NCBI RefSeq assembly: GCF_900141875.1
Contig: NZ_FQZE01000005.1
Span: 62,001 to 126,000, forward strand
Length of the DNA: 64,000 bases
Direction of reading: 5' to 3'
From: Tangfeifania diversioriginum
GTDB taxonomy: Bacteria > Bacteroidota > Bacteroidia > Bacteroidales > Prolixibacteraceae
Every line of letters begins with the position of its first letter. Within the stretch, counting starts at the first letter, position 1. The notes beneath the pieces were generated by a model, which worked only from the letters and a program-made list of their open reading frames with translations, was not told the origin of the DNA and ran no database searches. This document shows positions 24,951-33,046 of this stretch, piece by piece. Made by a program: the position numbers and the translations under genes.

Positions 24951-26282
24951 TTAAAGCAAGTTGCTTGCAAGCTCTGCAAGGTAACTCCGTTCGCCCTTTA
25001 CCAGGTTGATGTGGGCAAAAAGTTCCTGGTTCTTCAAGTGATCGACCATGTAGGAAAGGCCGTTCGATTTCATGTCGAGATAAGGTGAATCGATTTGCTG
25101 CAAGTCGCCTGTGAAAATCATTTTCGTACCCTCGCCGGCGCGTGTAATTATGGTTTTAATTTCATGTGGCGTCAGGTTTTGGGCTTCATCGATAATAAAA
25201 AATGAATTGGACAAACTGCGTCCGCGAATATAAGCCAGCGGGGTAATTACAAGCTTTTCATTTTTTTGCAGCTCTTCAATTTTCTGGTACTCCTGGCTGC
25301 GCGGATTAAACGCATGTTTTATTACCGAAAGATTGTCGAACAGCGGTTGCATGTACGGATTGATTTTTTCGGAGGCATCGCCGGGTAAAAAACCCAGATC
25401 GCGGTTACTGAGTGCCACAATTGGGCGCGCCAGTAAAATCTGATCGAACGATTTATGCATCTCGATTGCTGCTGCCAGTGCCAGCAGTGTTTTTCCGGTA
25501 CCTGCTTTTCCGGTAAGCGCTACCAGCTGGATGTCCGGATCCATTAAAACATTCAGGCTGAAAGTTTGCTCCGCATTTCGTGGTTTTATGCCGTAAGCCG
25601 GTTTCTTTTCCACCCGCTTGATGCGTTTGTCTTTGGAGTCGTACCTGGCCAGCACACTTGAATTGTTGCCTTTAAAAATGAAACATTCATTGGCTTCGGG
25701 CTTAATTTCTTTGAATTCTTCAACGGCCACCGACGTTTGTTCGTACAACTTTTCAATTAAACTATCGTCGAAATTTTCGAATGTGGTGATGGTTTTATCC
25801 AGCACATTTTCATCGGTCACCTGGTCGGTTTTGTAATCCTCAGCTTTAATTCCGAGCGATTTGGCTTTCATGCGCAGGTTGATGTCCTTGCTCACCAAGA
25901 TTGTTTTCCGGTTTTGGTACGCTTTCGAGGTGTAGTCGGCAATAGCCAGAATGCGGTGGTCCGGAATATCTTCGCGGAACGACGTTTTCATGGCCTCCGA
26001 AAACGGTTTGCCGGTTTCAATGCGCAGTTTGCCCTTTCCTTTTCCCAGCGATTTACCGCCGTTAAAAAGTTCGTCGCCCACAATCTCGTCAAGGACGCGC
26101 ACAAATTCCCGTGCCTGGTAATTAATCAGGTCGTTTCCTCTTTTGAATTTATCCAGTTCCTCCAGTACGGTTATCGGAAGGATAATGTCGTTATCCTGAA
26201 ACTGGTAAATACAAGTGTGATCGTGTAAAATGACATTCGTGTCGAGAATGAAAATTTTACTTTTACTGGTTTTGCTCAACAT
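24951..26282 (-). CDS. PIN-PhoH protein (YlaK-like ATPase/RNase)
   Basis: Starting at ATG 26282, the 443-residue protein has an N-terminal PIN nuclease domain (IFILDTNVILHD, later PDHRILAIADY and VSKDINLRMKA supplying acidic residues) and a C-terminal PhoH ATPase/helicase domain with Walker A LTGKAGTGKT and Walker B-like SFFIIDEAQNLTP. PIN-PhoH proteins unwind and cut RNA. The longer frame to 26345 overlaps only leader sequence and is not needed. It is divergent from folC, with about 100 nt between them. Confidence 0.92.
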   Translation of the reverse strand: MLSKTSKSKIFILDTNVILHDHTCIYQFQDNDIILPITVLEELDKFKRGNDLINYQAREFVRVLDEIVGDELFNGGKSLGKGKGKLRIETGKPFSEAMKTSFREDIPDHRILAIADYTSKAYQNRKTILVSKDINLRMKAKSLGIKAEDYKTDQVTDENVLDKTITTFENFDDSLIEKLYEQTSVAVEEFKEIKPEANECFIFKGNNSSVLARYDSKDKRIKRVEKKPAYGIKPRNAEQTFSLNVLMDPDIQLVALTGKAGTGKTLLALAAAIEMHKSFDQILLARPIVALSNRDLGFLPGDASEKINPYMQPLFDNLSVIKHAFNPRSQEYQKIEELQKNEKLVITPLAYIRGRSLSNSFFIIDEAQNLTPHEIKTIITRAGEGTKMIFTGDLQQIDSPYLDMKSNGLSYMVDHLKNQELFAHINLVKGERSYLAELASNLL

Positions 26283-26385
26283 AGTTGTAGATTTGAATTT
26301 TCTAAATGTAGATAAATTCAAAATATTTGTTGAGGCACATTTCATTTTTTAATAAACTTGCAGCGGTTAATAAATATTTCTGATT

Positions 26386-27681
26386 TTGAATTATTCTGAA
26401 ACACTTGATTATTTGTTTTCCCGTTTGCCCATGTATCAGCGGGTAGGGCCGGCGGCATACAAAAACAATCTCGATAATACTTTGCAGCTCGATAATTTTT
26501 ACGGGAACCCGCACCGGCATTTTAAAACAATTCATGTTGCGGGAACCAACGGAAAAGGATCGGTTTCGCACATGCTGGCGGCTATTTTACAGTCGGCAGG
26601 TTATAAAACCGGACTTTACACCTCGCCCCATTTAAAAGATTTCAGGGAAAGAATTCGGATTGACGGGAAAATGATTCCTGAAAACGAAGTGGTTAACTGG
26701 GTTGAGAATTACAAAGTTAACGATGAGTTGCAGAAAATTGAACCTTCGTTTTTTGAGCTTACCGTGGCCATGGCTTTCGATTATTTTGCAAACGAAAAAG
26801 TGGATATTGCCATTGTGGAAGTTGGGTTGGGGGGCCGGCTCGACTCCACAAATATCATCACCCCGGAAGTTAGCATTATTACAAATATCGGGTTGGATCA
26901 CACCGCCTTGCTCGGTGATTCGCTTGAAGCGATTGCAAAAGAGAAGGCCGGCATCATTAAAAACAAAATCCCGGTTGTTATCGGAACTACCCAGAATGAA
27001 ACACAACAGGTTTTTACGGAAAAAGCTGGCGAACTATATGCTCCACTGTATTTTGCCGATAGAGAATATTCAGTTCGTTATGCCATGAATGATTTTGACG
27101 GAAATCAGCTTTTGGCAGTTGAGAAAAACGGGAAGCAGATTTACCGGCACTTGAAACTCGATTTGAAAGGTGCTTATCAGCAAAAGAATTTGCCGGCGGT
27201 TTTAAAAACGCTGGAGTTCCTGAAAACCAAAGGCTGGGGTATTTCACAGGAAAATATTGAAACGGGGTTGGCTGAGGTCAGCAAACTTACCGGATTGCTG
27301 GGACGTTGGCAGGTTTTAGATGTCAATCCGCGCATCGTTTGCGACACTGCCCACAATGCCGACGGACTAACTGAGATTGTGAAGCAGCTGGAACAAACTC
27401 CATATAAAAAATTGCATGTTGTTTTTGGGATGGTGAACGACAAGGAGCCGGAGAAAATTCTGAAACTGCTGCCACAAAATGCAGCGTACTATTTCACTAA
27501 AGCGAATATTCCGCGTGCCCTCGATGAAAATGTTCTGGCAAAATATGCTGCTGGATTTGGGTTGAAAGGACAGGCTTTTTCGGATGTTAATGATGCTTAC
27601 AACGAGGCAAAAAAGAGTGCCGGAAAAGATGATTTTATTTTTGTGGGCGGGAGTACATTTATTGTTGCAGAAATTTTGTGA
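26386..27681 (+). CDS. folC: Bifunctional folylpolyglutamate/dihydrofolate synthase, TTG start
   Basis: The 431-residue Mur-ligase-type enzyme has HVAGTNGKGSVSHMLA (P-loop), YTSPHLKDFRERIRI, EVGLGGRLDSTN and, later, CDTAHNADGL. It adds glutamate to dihydropteroate and folates. The N-terminal NYSETLDYLF is the conserved family start, yet the only initiation codon for it is TTG at 26386; the first ATG (26431) would remove part of this segment. A TTG start is therefore likely and may keep expression low. It is followed by tRNA-Val. Confidence 0.94.
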   Translation: MNYSETLDYLFSRLPMYQRVGPAAYKNNLDNTLQLDNFYGNPHRHFKTIHVAGTNGKGSVSHMLAAILQSAGYKTGLYTSPHLKDFRERIRIDGKMIPENEVVNWVENYKVNDELQKIEPSFFELTVAMAFDYFANEKVDIAIVEVGLGGRLDSTNIITPEVSIITNIGLDHTALLGDSLEAIAKEKAGIIKNKIPVVIGTTQNETQQVFTEKAGELYAPLYFADREYSVRYAMNDFDGNQLLAVEKNGKQIYRHLKLDLKGAYQQKNLPAVLKTLEFLKTKGWGISQENIETGLAEVSKLTGLLGRWQVLDVNPRIVCDTAHNADGLTEIVKQLEQTPYKKLHVVFGMVNDKEPEKILKLLPQNAAYYFTKANIPRALDENVLAKYAAGFGLKGQAFSDVNDAYNEAKKSAGKDDFIFVGGSTFIVAEIL

Positions 27682-27687
27682 ATTATT

Positions 27688-27718
27688 TTTGCAGAACTGA
27701 AAATACGTTTTATATTTG
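27688..27718 (+). promoter_or_regulatory. tRNA-Val promoter (TTTG-N19-TATATTTG)
   Basis: A -33 TTTG at 27688-27691 and a -7 TATATTTG at 27711-27718 are separated by exactly 19 nt, a perfect Bacteroidota promoter, 43 nt before the tRNA. Confidence 0.8.
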
Positions 27719-27761
27719 CAGCGCCTTTGAGGAAAGGGGGCGCGTTCAGAGAAACATTATT

Positions 27762-27836
27762 GGGGGGTTAGCTCAGTTGGTTCAGAGCACCTGGTTTACA
27801 CCCAGGGGGTCACTGGTTCGAATCCAGTACTCCCCA
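27762..27836 (+). tRNA. tRNA-Val (anticodon UAC)
   Basis: A complete cloverleaf can be drawn. The acceptor GGGGGGT pairs with ACTCCCC (one G-U pair). The anticodon stem CCTGG/CCAGG encloses loop TTTACAC with anticodon TAC, and the T arm is CTGG-TTCGAAT-CCAG. The discriminator is A and CCA is not encoded. A Rho-independent terminator follows at 27848. Confidence 0.95.
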
Positions 27837-28256
27837 CAAGAAATTAAAGAGTTGCAAAGGTTGAAAGTTGCAGCTCTTTTTTTGTGGAAAGAAATAAGAT
27901 TCATCCGGGGTCGCTGGTTCCCTCGAAGAGATCCCTTCGGGAGAATCCAGTACTCCCCACAAGAAATTAAAGAGTTGCAAAGGTTGAAAGTTGCAGCTCT
28001 TTTTTTGTGGAAAGAAATAAGATTCATCCGGGGTCGCTGGTTCCCTCGAAGAGATCCCTTCGGGAGAATCCAGTACTCCCCACAAGAAATTAAAGAGTTG
28101 CAAAGGTTGAAAGTTGCAGCTCTTTTTTTGTGGAAAGAAATAAGATTCATCCGGGGTCGCTGGTTCCCTCGAAGAGATCCCTACGGGAGAATCCAGTACT
28201 CCCCACAAGAAATTAAAGAGTTGCAGAGGTTGAAATTTGCAGCTCTTTTTTTGTGA
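27837..28256 (+). repeat. 123-bp tandem repeats carrying the tRNA-Val terminator and an interrupted tRNA 3' half
   Basis: Units begin at 27837, 27960 and 28083, exactly 123 bp apart and nearly identical, with a fourth partial unit at 28206-28256. Each contains the terminator hairpin (AGAGTTGCAA...TTGCAGCTCT then T7), a spacer, and then GGGGTCGCTGGTTC...AATCCAGTACTCCCCA. The last part is the variable loop, T arm and acceptor 3' strand of tRNA-Val, but its T loop is split by a ~24-nt hairpin-forming insert (CCTCGAAGAGATCCCTTCGG plus a few nt). The long open frames across the array arise only because 123 is divisible by three. Confidence 0.93.
27848..27884 (+). terminator. Rho-independent terminator of tRNA-Val
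   Basis: AGAGTTGCAA pairs with TTGCAGCTCT (one mismatch) and is followed by T7. Copies recur in each 123-bp unit. Confidence 0.8.
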
Positions 28257-28290
28257 AAGTTTAGTTTTTTATAGCATCTCGGGATGTTGT

Positions 28291-28788
28291 TTATTTGCTT
28301 TCCAGAAGTTCGTCTAAGTTTTCTAATGCCATTGTAAAGCCTTCTTTGAAGCCCATTTCAATTAGGCTTTCCATTTCTTTGAGACTCTCGAGTTTTAACG
28401 TGACATCTACTGTGGTTATTCCATTTTGTTCGGTGAATTTAATTATCCAGAAAGAACGTGGCGCATCTGAGTTTTCCTTGCCATTTTCATCGCAAAATGC
28501 ATCCAGCCACGAAAGTGAATTTTTCAGTTCTATTTTCTTGTAATTAGCTTTGCACCATTGCATATCATTTTCGGGACTAATCATTGCGTATAACCACATT
28601 CCGCCTTCTCTGAAATCCAAAGATTTGGTTTTAATGTGATAAGGTTTGGGAGCCCACCATTGATCAAGGATTTCAGGTTTTGTCCAGGCTTCCCATACTA
28701 ATTCAAGGTTTGCGGCAAATTCCCGTGTTATATTTAAGGAATTGCTTTCTTTGTTTACTCTAAAGTCAAATAATAAATTACGTTTCAT
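28291..28788 (-). CDS. AHSA1/SRPBCC-family protein
   Basis: The 165-residue protein is an Aha1-like START/SRPBCC domain: NITREFAANLELVWEAWTKP, WWAPKPYHIKTKSLDFREGG and TVDVTLKLES are the usual landmarks. These proteins bind hydrophobic ligands; the molecular function of bacterial members is mostly unknown. The start overlaps the end of the upstream ArsR regulator gene by 11 nt, a very common regulator-AHSA1 pair. Confidence 0.88.
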   Translation of the reverse strand: MKRNLLFDFRVNKESNSLNITREFAANLELVWEAWTKPEILDQWWAPKPYHIKTKSLDFREGGMWLYAMISPENDMQWCKANYKKIELKNSLSWLDAFCDENGKENSDAPRSFWIIKFTEQNGITTVDVTLKLESLKEMESLIEMGFKEGFTMALENLDELLESK

Positions 28789-29104
28789 CTTTCTCTTTTT
28801 TAATGGTTAATAAAACTTCGTCAAGTTGCTTGTACCGGTCTTCCCACATCTTCCTGAATGGCTCGAGCCATTGGTCAATTTCTTTCATTTTGTTAACCTG
28901 AAGTTGGTAATAAATTTCTCTGCCCTGTTGTTTTTGAGTTACCAGTTCACATTCTGTCAGAACGCGTAAATGTTTCGAAACGGCTTGTCGTGTTGTGTCG
29001 AAATGTTCAGCAATTGCATTGGGTGTCATTGATTGCATCGCAATGAGTGTTATTACTGCCCGCCTTGTTGGGTCTGCTATTGCTTTAAAAACATCTCGTT
29101 TCAT
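28778..29104 (-). CDS. ArsR-family transcriptional regulator
   Basis: The 108-residue protein has the winged-HTH of ArsR/SmtB regulators: VFKAIADPTRRAVITLIA, then TPNAIAEHFDTTRQAVSKHL as the recognition region, and the wing VTQKQQGREIYYQL. It lacks metal-binding cysteines, like other regulators paired with AHSA1 proteins. The start is at ATG 29104, since the frame extension uses TTG. Two 15-bp direct repeats upstream straddle a -7 element and are probably its operators. Confidence 0.88.
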   Translation of the reverse strand: MKRDVFKAIADPTRRAVITLIAMQSMTPNAIAEHFDTTRQAVSKHLRVLTECELVTQKQQGREIYYQLQVNKMKEIDQWLEPFRKMWEDRYKQLDEVLLTIKKEKDET

Positions 29105-29123
29105 CTTATTCAAAATTAATTAA

Positions 29124-29164
29124 TGCAACTATTTGGTTGCAAATATATGTGCAACTATTTGGTT
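29124..29164 (-). promoter_or_regulatory. ArsR operator-promoter: two 15-bp direct repeats around a -7 element
   Basis: TGCAACTATTTGGTT occurs at 29124-29138 and 29150-29164 (26-bp spacing). On the - strand TATATTTG (29140-29147) lies between them. The promoter for the ArsR-AHSA1 pair is thus framed by two probable repressor sites. Confidence 0.7.
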
Positions 29165-29369
29165 TCGCAAGTTTTTATCTGATTTTTTTTCAAAATTAAT
29201 ATATGAGTCTCTGTTTAATTGTTGGTTATAGCCTGCTGGATAAATGTTGTATTTTTGTGATAAACTCATCATCCAACGAAAAAGCTAATAAAAAAAAGGA
29301 GGAAAGAGCTGAGTACTATCCCAACTACACCGCTCCGCTAAATTAGCTGTTGGCGGTTCGTTGTTTTTA

Positions 29370-29471
29370 TCATTCTTTCAAACTCAAACTGTCATAATAT
29401 TTTTGAAAGTCAGTTTGTCCAAAAGAGAGGGTAGCCAAAAATGCAAGTATTACCGTTAAAACTTTTCTCAT
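29370..29471 (-). CDS. 33-residue secreted peptide or N-terminal gene remnant
   Basis: The frame encodes a signal peptide (RKVLTVILAFLATLSFGQ) followed by TDFQKYYDSLSLKE and a stop. Its ATG overlaps the stop of the upstream membrane-protein gene in an ATGA arrangement, which suggests that it was or is translated. It is too short for a known secreted enzyme; it may be the surviving 5' end of a gene cut at the junction near 29350. Confidence 0.5.
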   Translation of the reverse strand: MRKVLTVILAFLATLSFGQTDFQKYYDSLSLKE

Positions 29472-29866
29472 TTGTTTTTTACTTTTGTTCCAATCAACAA
29501 CAATACGATTACAACAAAAATTGCAAGCGTATCAGGTATTAATTGCTTTATATTACTGCTGTCATTCAGTAGAGTAAAAAATGTAATAACAATCCAACGC
29601 ATCGCTAAAATCACAATTATTAGCCATGAAGCAAACTTTAAGTTTGATTGATTCTTTCGAAAAGCCATTACCAGTAAGGCAATTCCGAAAATAAGATTTT
29701 CGATACCTATTATATGCCACACATAAGTGAGTGTAACAATTGTATTATTCTCAATTTTAGAATTTTCTAATATTTGCAAACTTTTTTCGACCCCATTCAG
29801 CGTGTGAGTAACTGCAAAGAGTACGCATAAAAATCCGACGATTAAATAGAAATAGTTTTTCACCAT
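29468..29866 (-). CDS. Four-helix integral membrane protein of unknown function
   Basis: The 132-residue protein has four hydrophobic segments: FYLIVGFLCVLFAVTH near the N-terminus, VWHIIGIENLIFGIALLVMA, FASWLIIVILAMRWIVITFF and TLAIFVVIVLLLIG. There is no signal peptide apart from helix 1. No family is recognised with certainty; small four-helix proteins of this kind occur singly in many Bacteroidota. It is followed by the 33-residue frame with a 4-nt overlap. Confidence 0.75.
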   Translation of the reverse strand: MVKNYFYLIVGFLCVLFAVTHTLNGVEKSLQILENSKIENNTIVTLTYVWHIIGIENLIFGIALLVMAFRKNQSNLKFASWLIIVILAMRWIVITFFTLLNDSSNIKQLIPDTLAIFVVIVLLLIGTKVKNK

Positions 29867-29934
29867 AATTTTTCAAAAATTAGAATGTTAGATACTTGGC
29901 TCTGCTCTGCATTCATTGTTGTTAAGCCTGATGT

Positions 29935-30423
29935 TCAAACGATAGTCAGTTTATAAATAAATTCTGCTATCTCTGTTTGTCGTGCATTTGCAAAACTTAC
30001 TTCCCTGGCGATTTTGACAAAACCAGATTTTTCTAAAACTTTTTGTGAGGCATAATTGTCAAACGCAACTCGTGCATATATTGGTCTTTTAGTTTCGATA
30101 TTAAGAAAATCAGCCAGGGCTTTTGTGGCAACTCCTTGTCCCCAAAATTTTTTGTCAATCCAATAAGTAATTTCCGCTTCTCTTTCCATTTCAAACTTCA
30201 CAATACTTCCAACAATACTATTATTAAACGAGATTGTCATATAATTTATGGTTGGGGCGCTCAACAACTTCGTATGTTTGGTTAAATATGCTGATTTGTC
30301 TGTTGGGTCCTCAGGTATGAATGCGGCTAAATAACTTGCTTCGTCAAGTTGAAATTGAAAGAAAACGGGCAAGTCTTCAATTTCTGTTTGTCTAAGTTTT
30401 ATGTCAAGCTTTTCGTTTGTCAT
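29935..30423 (-). CDS. GNAT-family N-acetyltransferase (RimJ/RimL type)
   Basis: The 162-residue protein has the GNAT acetyl-CoA site KKFWGQGVATKALADFL followed by ARVAFDNYASQKVLEKSGF, the classical motif A and motif B of RimJ/RimL-like enzymes. It would acetylate an amine on a small molecule or protein N-terminus; the substrate is unknown. The start is set at ATG 30423 (TNEKLDIKLRQTE), since the upstream extension has no domain character. It is a single-gene unit on the - strand. Confidence 0.88.
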   Translation of the reverse strand: MTNEKLDIKLRQTEIEDLPVFFQFQLDEASYLAAFIPEDPTDKSAYLTKHTKLLSAPTINYMTISFNNSIVGSIVKFEMEREAEITYWIDKKFWGQGVATKALADFLNIETKRPIYARVAFDNYASQKVLEKSGFVKIAREVSFANARQTEIAEFIYKLTIV

Positions 30424-30479
30424 TTTAACTTGCAGAGTAATTTTAAAATGCATCATCGTATGTGTTGGTGGTTTGTTGT

Positions 30480-31013
30480 TTATTTTTTTCGTTTGTAATG
30501 TAACTGAATTAATCCTGTATCAAATGTTTTTGCAGATATGAACTCAAGCGTTTGTTCAGGCCTTTCGTCTTTAAATAATCTTGTTCCATTCCCTAACAAT
30601 ACAGGAACGACTGAAATAATAAACTCATCAATGAAGTCATTTTTTAATAGTTCATTTATTATTTCCGCTCCACCGTCACAGTAAATATTTTTTCCGTTTT
30701 CGTTCTTCAGTTTTAATACTAATTCTGTTAGATTTCCGGTATAGAACTTTATTTTACCAACATTAGGTCTTTCGGTTCTTGTAATGACATACACATCTCT
30801 TTCGCCGTTATCATAGTGAGATGAGCCTATTTCTTTAAGCACATAATCATAGGTTTTTCTGCCAATAATCAAAGTGTCAATTGTATCAGTAAATTCTGCA
30901 TAACCATAATCTTCGCCTTCTTTTTCTACCAATTTTAAGAAACTGAGGTCGTCATTAGGTTTTGCAATATAACCGTCTAAACTTGTTGCTATAAAAACTG
31001 ATAATTTTCGCAT
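30480..31013 (-). CDS. Dihydrofolate-reductase-like protein (RibD C-terminal family)
   Basis: The 177-residue protein has the fold and motifs of the RibD_C/YyaP group: KLSVFIATSLDGYIA, DTLIIGRKTYDYVL, and GKNIYCDGGAEIINELLKN, ending with ISVVPVLLGNGTRLF. These NAD(P)H-dependent reductases resemble DHFR but usually act on unknown substrates. The start is placed at ATG 31013, which gives the canonical N-terminus. It stands alone among other single-gene units. Confidence 0.88.
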   Translation of the reverse strand: MRKLSVFIATSLDGYIAKPNDDLSFLKLVEKEGEDYGYAEFTDTIDTLIIGRKTYDYVLKEIGSSHYDNGERDVYVITRTERPNVGKIKFYTGNLTELVLKLKNENGKNIYCDGGAEIINELLKNDFIDEFIISVVPVLLGNGTRLFKDERPEQTLEFISAKTFDTGLIQLHYKRKK

Positions 31014-31066
31014 TTGTCTTTTGTTTTTCAACTTTGTTTATGCAATAATTCGAGTCTCCGGGAAAC

Positions 31067-31582
31067 TTACCTGCCCCCGTTTTTCATTTCCTGCACAGCC
31101 TTTTCACCAGCTTCCGTAATACCCATTATTTCTGTAAATACCCCAATCTCTTTTCGTGTATCGAAGAATACGATTTTAGCTATTGGTGTATCAAAGCTGC
31201 TTACAATAGAATAACCTTTGTTTTCAAATTCCGAAATAACTTTATCAAGATTGGTAACCGGTGTACTGTATGCAATATGCTGAAAACCACCTGCGGGGTT
31301 ACTGTCGATGTAATCTTTAAAAATACTTTGACCTGAAAGTGGCTGAATGAGTTCAACAAAGATACCCCCCGAATAAGCCATAGTTACCAGATTTTCTGCA
31401 TCTGAAGGCTTTCCGTAATAGGTTGCATCGTACTCCTTTAAGCGCGAAGTTACCGTTTCGCTAAAATTGTGTACTCCGAGCATTTCATGAAAAAATGTTT
31501 TTGTTCTTTCAACATCTTTCACTACCCACGCAATTTGAGAGAAATTTAAGCCAGATGAAATTTTCTTGTTTTTGTTGTCCAT
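31067..31582 (-). CDS. VOC-family protein (glyoxalase/bleomycin-resistance type)
   Basis: Starting at ATG 31582, the 171-residue protein shows the VOC beta-alpha-beta repeats: SQIAWVVKDVERTKTFFHEM, a central GGIFVELIQPLSG and FQHIAYSTPVTNLDKVI. Metal ligands would be H in QHIAY and E in FVELIQ. Such proteins include dioxygenases, isomerases and resistance proteins; the substrate is not evident. The long upstream extension of the frame runs into the methyltransferase gene and is rejected. Confidence 0.82.
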   Translation of the reverse strand: MDNKNKKISSGLNFSQIAWVVKDVERTKTFFHEMLGVHNFSETVTSRLKEYDATYYGKPSDAENLVTMAYSGGIFVELIQPLSGQSIFKDYIDSNPAGGFQHIAYSTPVTNLDKVISEFENKGYSIVSSFDTPIAKIVFFDTRKEIGVFTEIMGITEAGEKAVQEMKNGGR

Positions 31583-31601
31583 AGAAATCTTTTTTTGTTT
31601 G

Positions 31602-32165
31602 TCAGCAAATACTGTAGATTTTTGTGAATGGGATAGGGGTCTCATAATCAATGATATTTGAATAGTGTATATGTCTGAAGATTCCATCCAAATATCCATT
31701 CTTTTGATACGCATTAAAATTTTTGTAATGGCTTGTAGCTTTTTGGTCAAGCCACAAAAGCGTTTTTTGCTGTAGAGTAACGGGCTGCGAGAATCCGCAA
31801 ACCACGATTTTATCCGAAATTTCCTGCATTTTTTTTATCAGATAAATCGAATCTGACCAGGGTATCACATGAAAAAACAGACTTGCTATTGCATAATCGT
31901 AATTTTCTGAGTGCTGGTAACTGCTGTCGAGTTTCTCACACCTAAAATCAACATTACTAAGATTCATTATTCGCTTTTGTTGAACCGCATAATCAATCAG
32001 CGGCTTTGATTTGTCGATTCCCAATCCGTATTTTATTTGTGATGAAAGCTTAAAAAGCAGGTCTCCGTTTCCGCATCCAAATTCGATTACGCTGGAATTT
32101 GGTTCAATCAAATCCATTATTTGATTTTTGATGGGAGCAAGGTTATCTTTAGCTTTTAATTTCAT
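31602..32165 (-). CDS. Class I SAM-dependent methyltransferase
   Basis: The 187-residue protein has a Rossmann methyltransferase core with motif I VIEFGCGNGD, an acidic post-I segment LGIDKSKPLIDYA and YDYAIASLFFHVI as motif IV. The substrate is unknown. A diverged copy of its central part (FFHVI...MQEISDKIVVC) lies 6.6 kb away at 38243-38335, so the gene or its region was once duplicated. The nearest gene on the same strand follows after 20 nt. Confidence 0.85.
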   Translation of the reverse strand: MKLKAKDNLAPIKNQIMDLIEPNSSVIEFGCGNGDLLFKLSSQIKYGLGIDKSKPLIDYAVQQKRIMNLSNVDFRCEKLDSSYQHSENYDYAIASLFFHVIPWSDSIYLIKKMQEISDKIVVCGFSQPVTLQQKTLLWLDQKATSHYKNFNAYQKNGYLDGIFRHIHYSNIIDYETPIPFTKIYSIC

Positions 32166-32187
32166 TCAGAATCATGTTTTATTCTGA

Positions 32188-32619
32188 TTATTCAGGTTTC
32201 AGACCAACCGAGGCCTGGCCGTTTTCAGCGTTAAACGGAACTGAGCTGTGTGCATGGATAATCTGCCAGTTCCCATTCGTTTTTATGTAACAAGTTGTTT
32301 CCCGCCACCACATGTCCAGTTTTTCTCCATCGGGTTTTACTGCGTCGATGTGGTTTAGGCCGCTGCAATAGGCTAAGTCGCCGGTAGCCCTAATTTCAAT
32401 ATCCGCTATTTCATAGTCAATTATTTTTGAAAGGGTTGAGAGCCATTCATCCAATCTTTTTTTTAAAGTATCAATCCCAACCAGTTGAAGAGGGCCAACC
32501 ACATCATAGGAAATTACATCCGTATGATAACCGGCCGTAGCTTTTTCCACATCTCTTTTTTTAATTGCTGACACTCTTTCGGTAATTATTTTCTTGATTT
32601 GCAGATTATCATTATCCAT
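32188..32619 (-). CDS. SnoaL/NTF2-like (DUF4440-type) protein
   Basis: The 143-residue protein has the NTF2-like cone fold: an N-terminal helix pair (IKKIITERVSAIKKRDVEKA), DVISYDVVGPLQLVG, and paired strands ending CYIKTNGNWQIIHAHSSVPF. Members serve as steroid isomerase-like enzymes or small binding proteins; no catalytic residue can be assigned. It is a single-gene unit 23 nt upstream of the methyltransferase. Confidence 0.83.
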   Translation of the reverse strand: MDNDNLQIKKIITERVSAIKKRDVEKATAGYHTDVISYDVVGPLQLVGIDTLKKRLDEWLSTLSKIIDYEIADIEIRATGDLAYCSGLNHIDAVKPDGEKLDMWWRETTCYIKTNGNWQIIHAHSSVPFNAENGQASVGLKPE

Positions 32620-32709
32620 AATTATTCATTTTTTTAAATTAGTAGATACCCTATTCTGTGAAAATTTCAAAACAACCTGAAATATTAGTAAGACAGGCAT
32701 ATCAATGAT

Positions 32710-32940
32710 TTAAAAGCTCAGCATTGCCTTAAAAATAAACATCATACCCTGCCAAAAGTTTTCTGCCGGAGGATACAGTCCGGTAATTGGCTCATTTGCG
32801 ATTTGGTGATTAGTTGTATTGTCGTCATAAAGCTTGGTGATTGTTTTCGCATCAACTTTGATGAAAGTATCAACCCATTTTTGTAGTCCATTTCTTTTCA
32901 CTGTTTTAAATTGTTTTTTTTGGAATGTTATATTTTGCAA
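32710..32940 (-). pseudogene. Truncated SnoaL-like polyketide-cyclase fragment
   Basis: The 76-residue frame contains the N-terminal helix and first strand of a SnoaL-like domain (LQKWVDTFIKVDAKTITKLY, DDNTTNHQIANEPITG), then ends after FWQGMMFIFKAML. A normal member has 120-150 residues, so the C-terminal half with the active-site strands is missing. It is best read as a gene remnant, although the frame is intact. Confidence 0.55.
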
Positions 32941-33046
32941 TAATTCTCAACTTTGTTTCCTGTTTACAGGCTTCACTAATTTGATGTGTGTAAAAGAGAA
33001 AACTCTGCTGCTAAAGCAGTTTGTCAGCGTAAAATTGATAGCTGGT

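Noticed and set aside
27678-28256. Long open frames on both strands over the tRNA-Val repeats, encoding a repetitive peptide
   Set aside because: They exist only because the 123-bp repeat length is divisible by three; the DNA is a tRNA gene and its repeated 3' half.
27837-28256. CRISPR array
   Set aside because: The repeated units are 123 bp and identical throughout, without unique spacers, and no cas gene is near.
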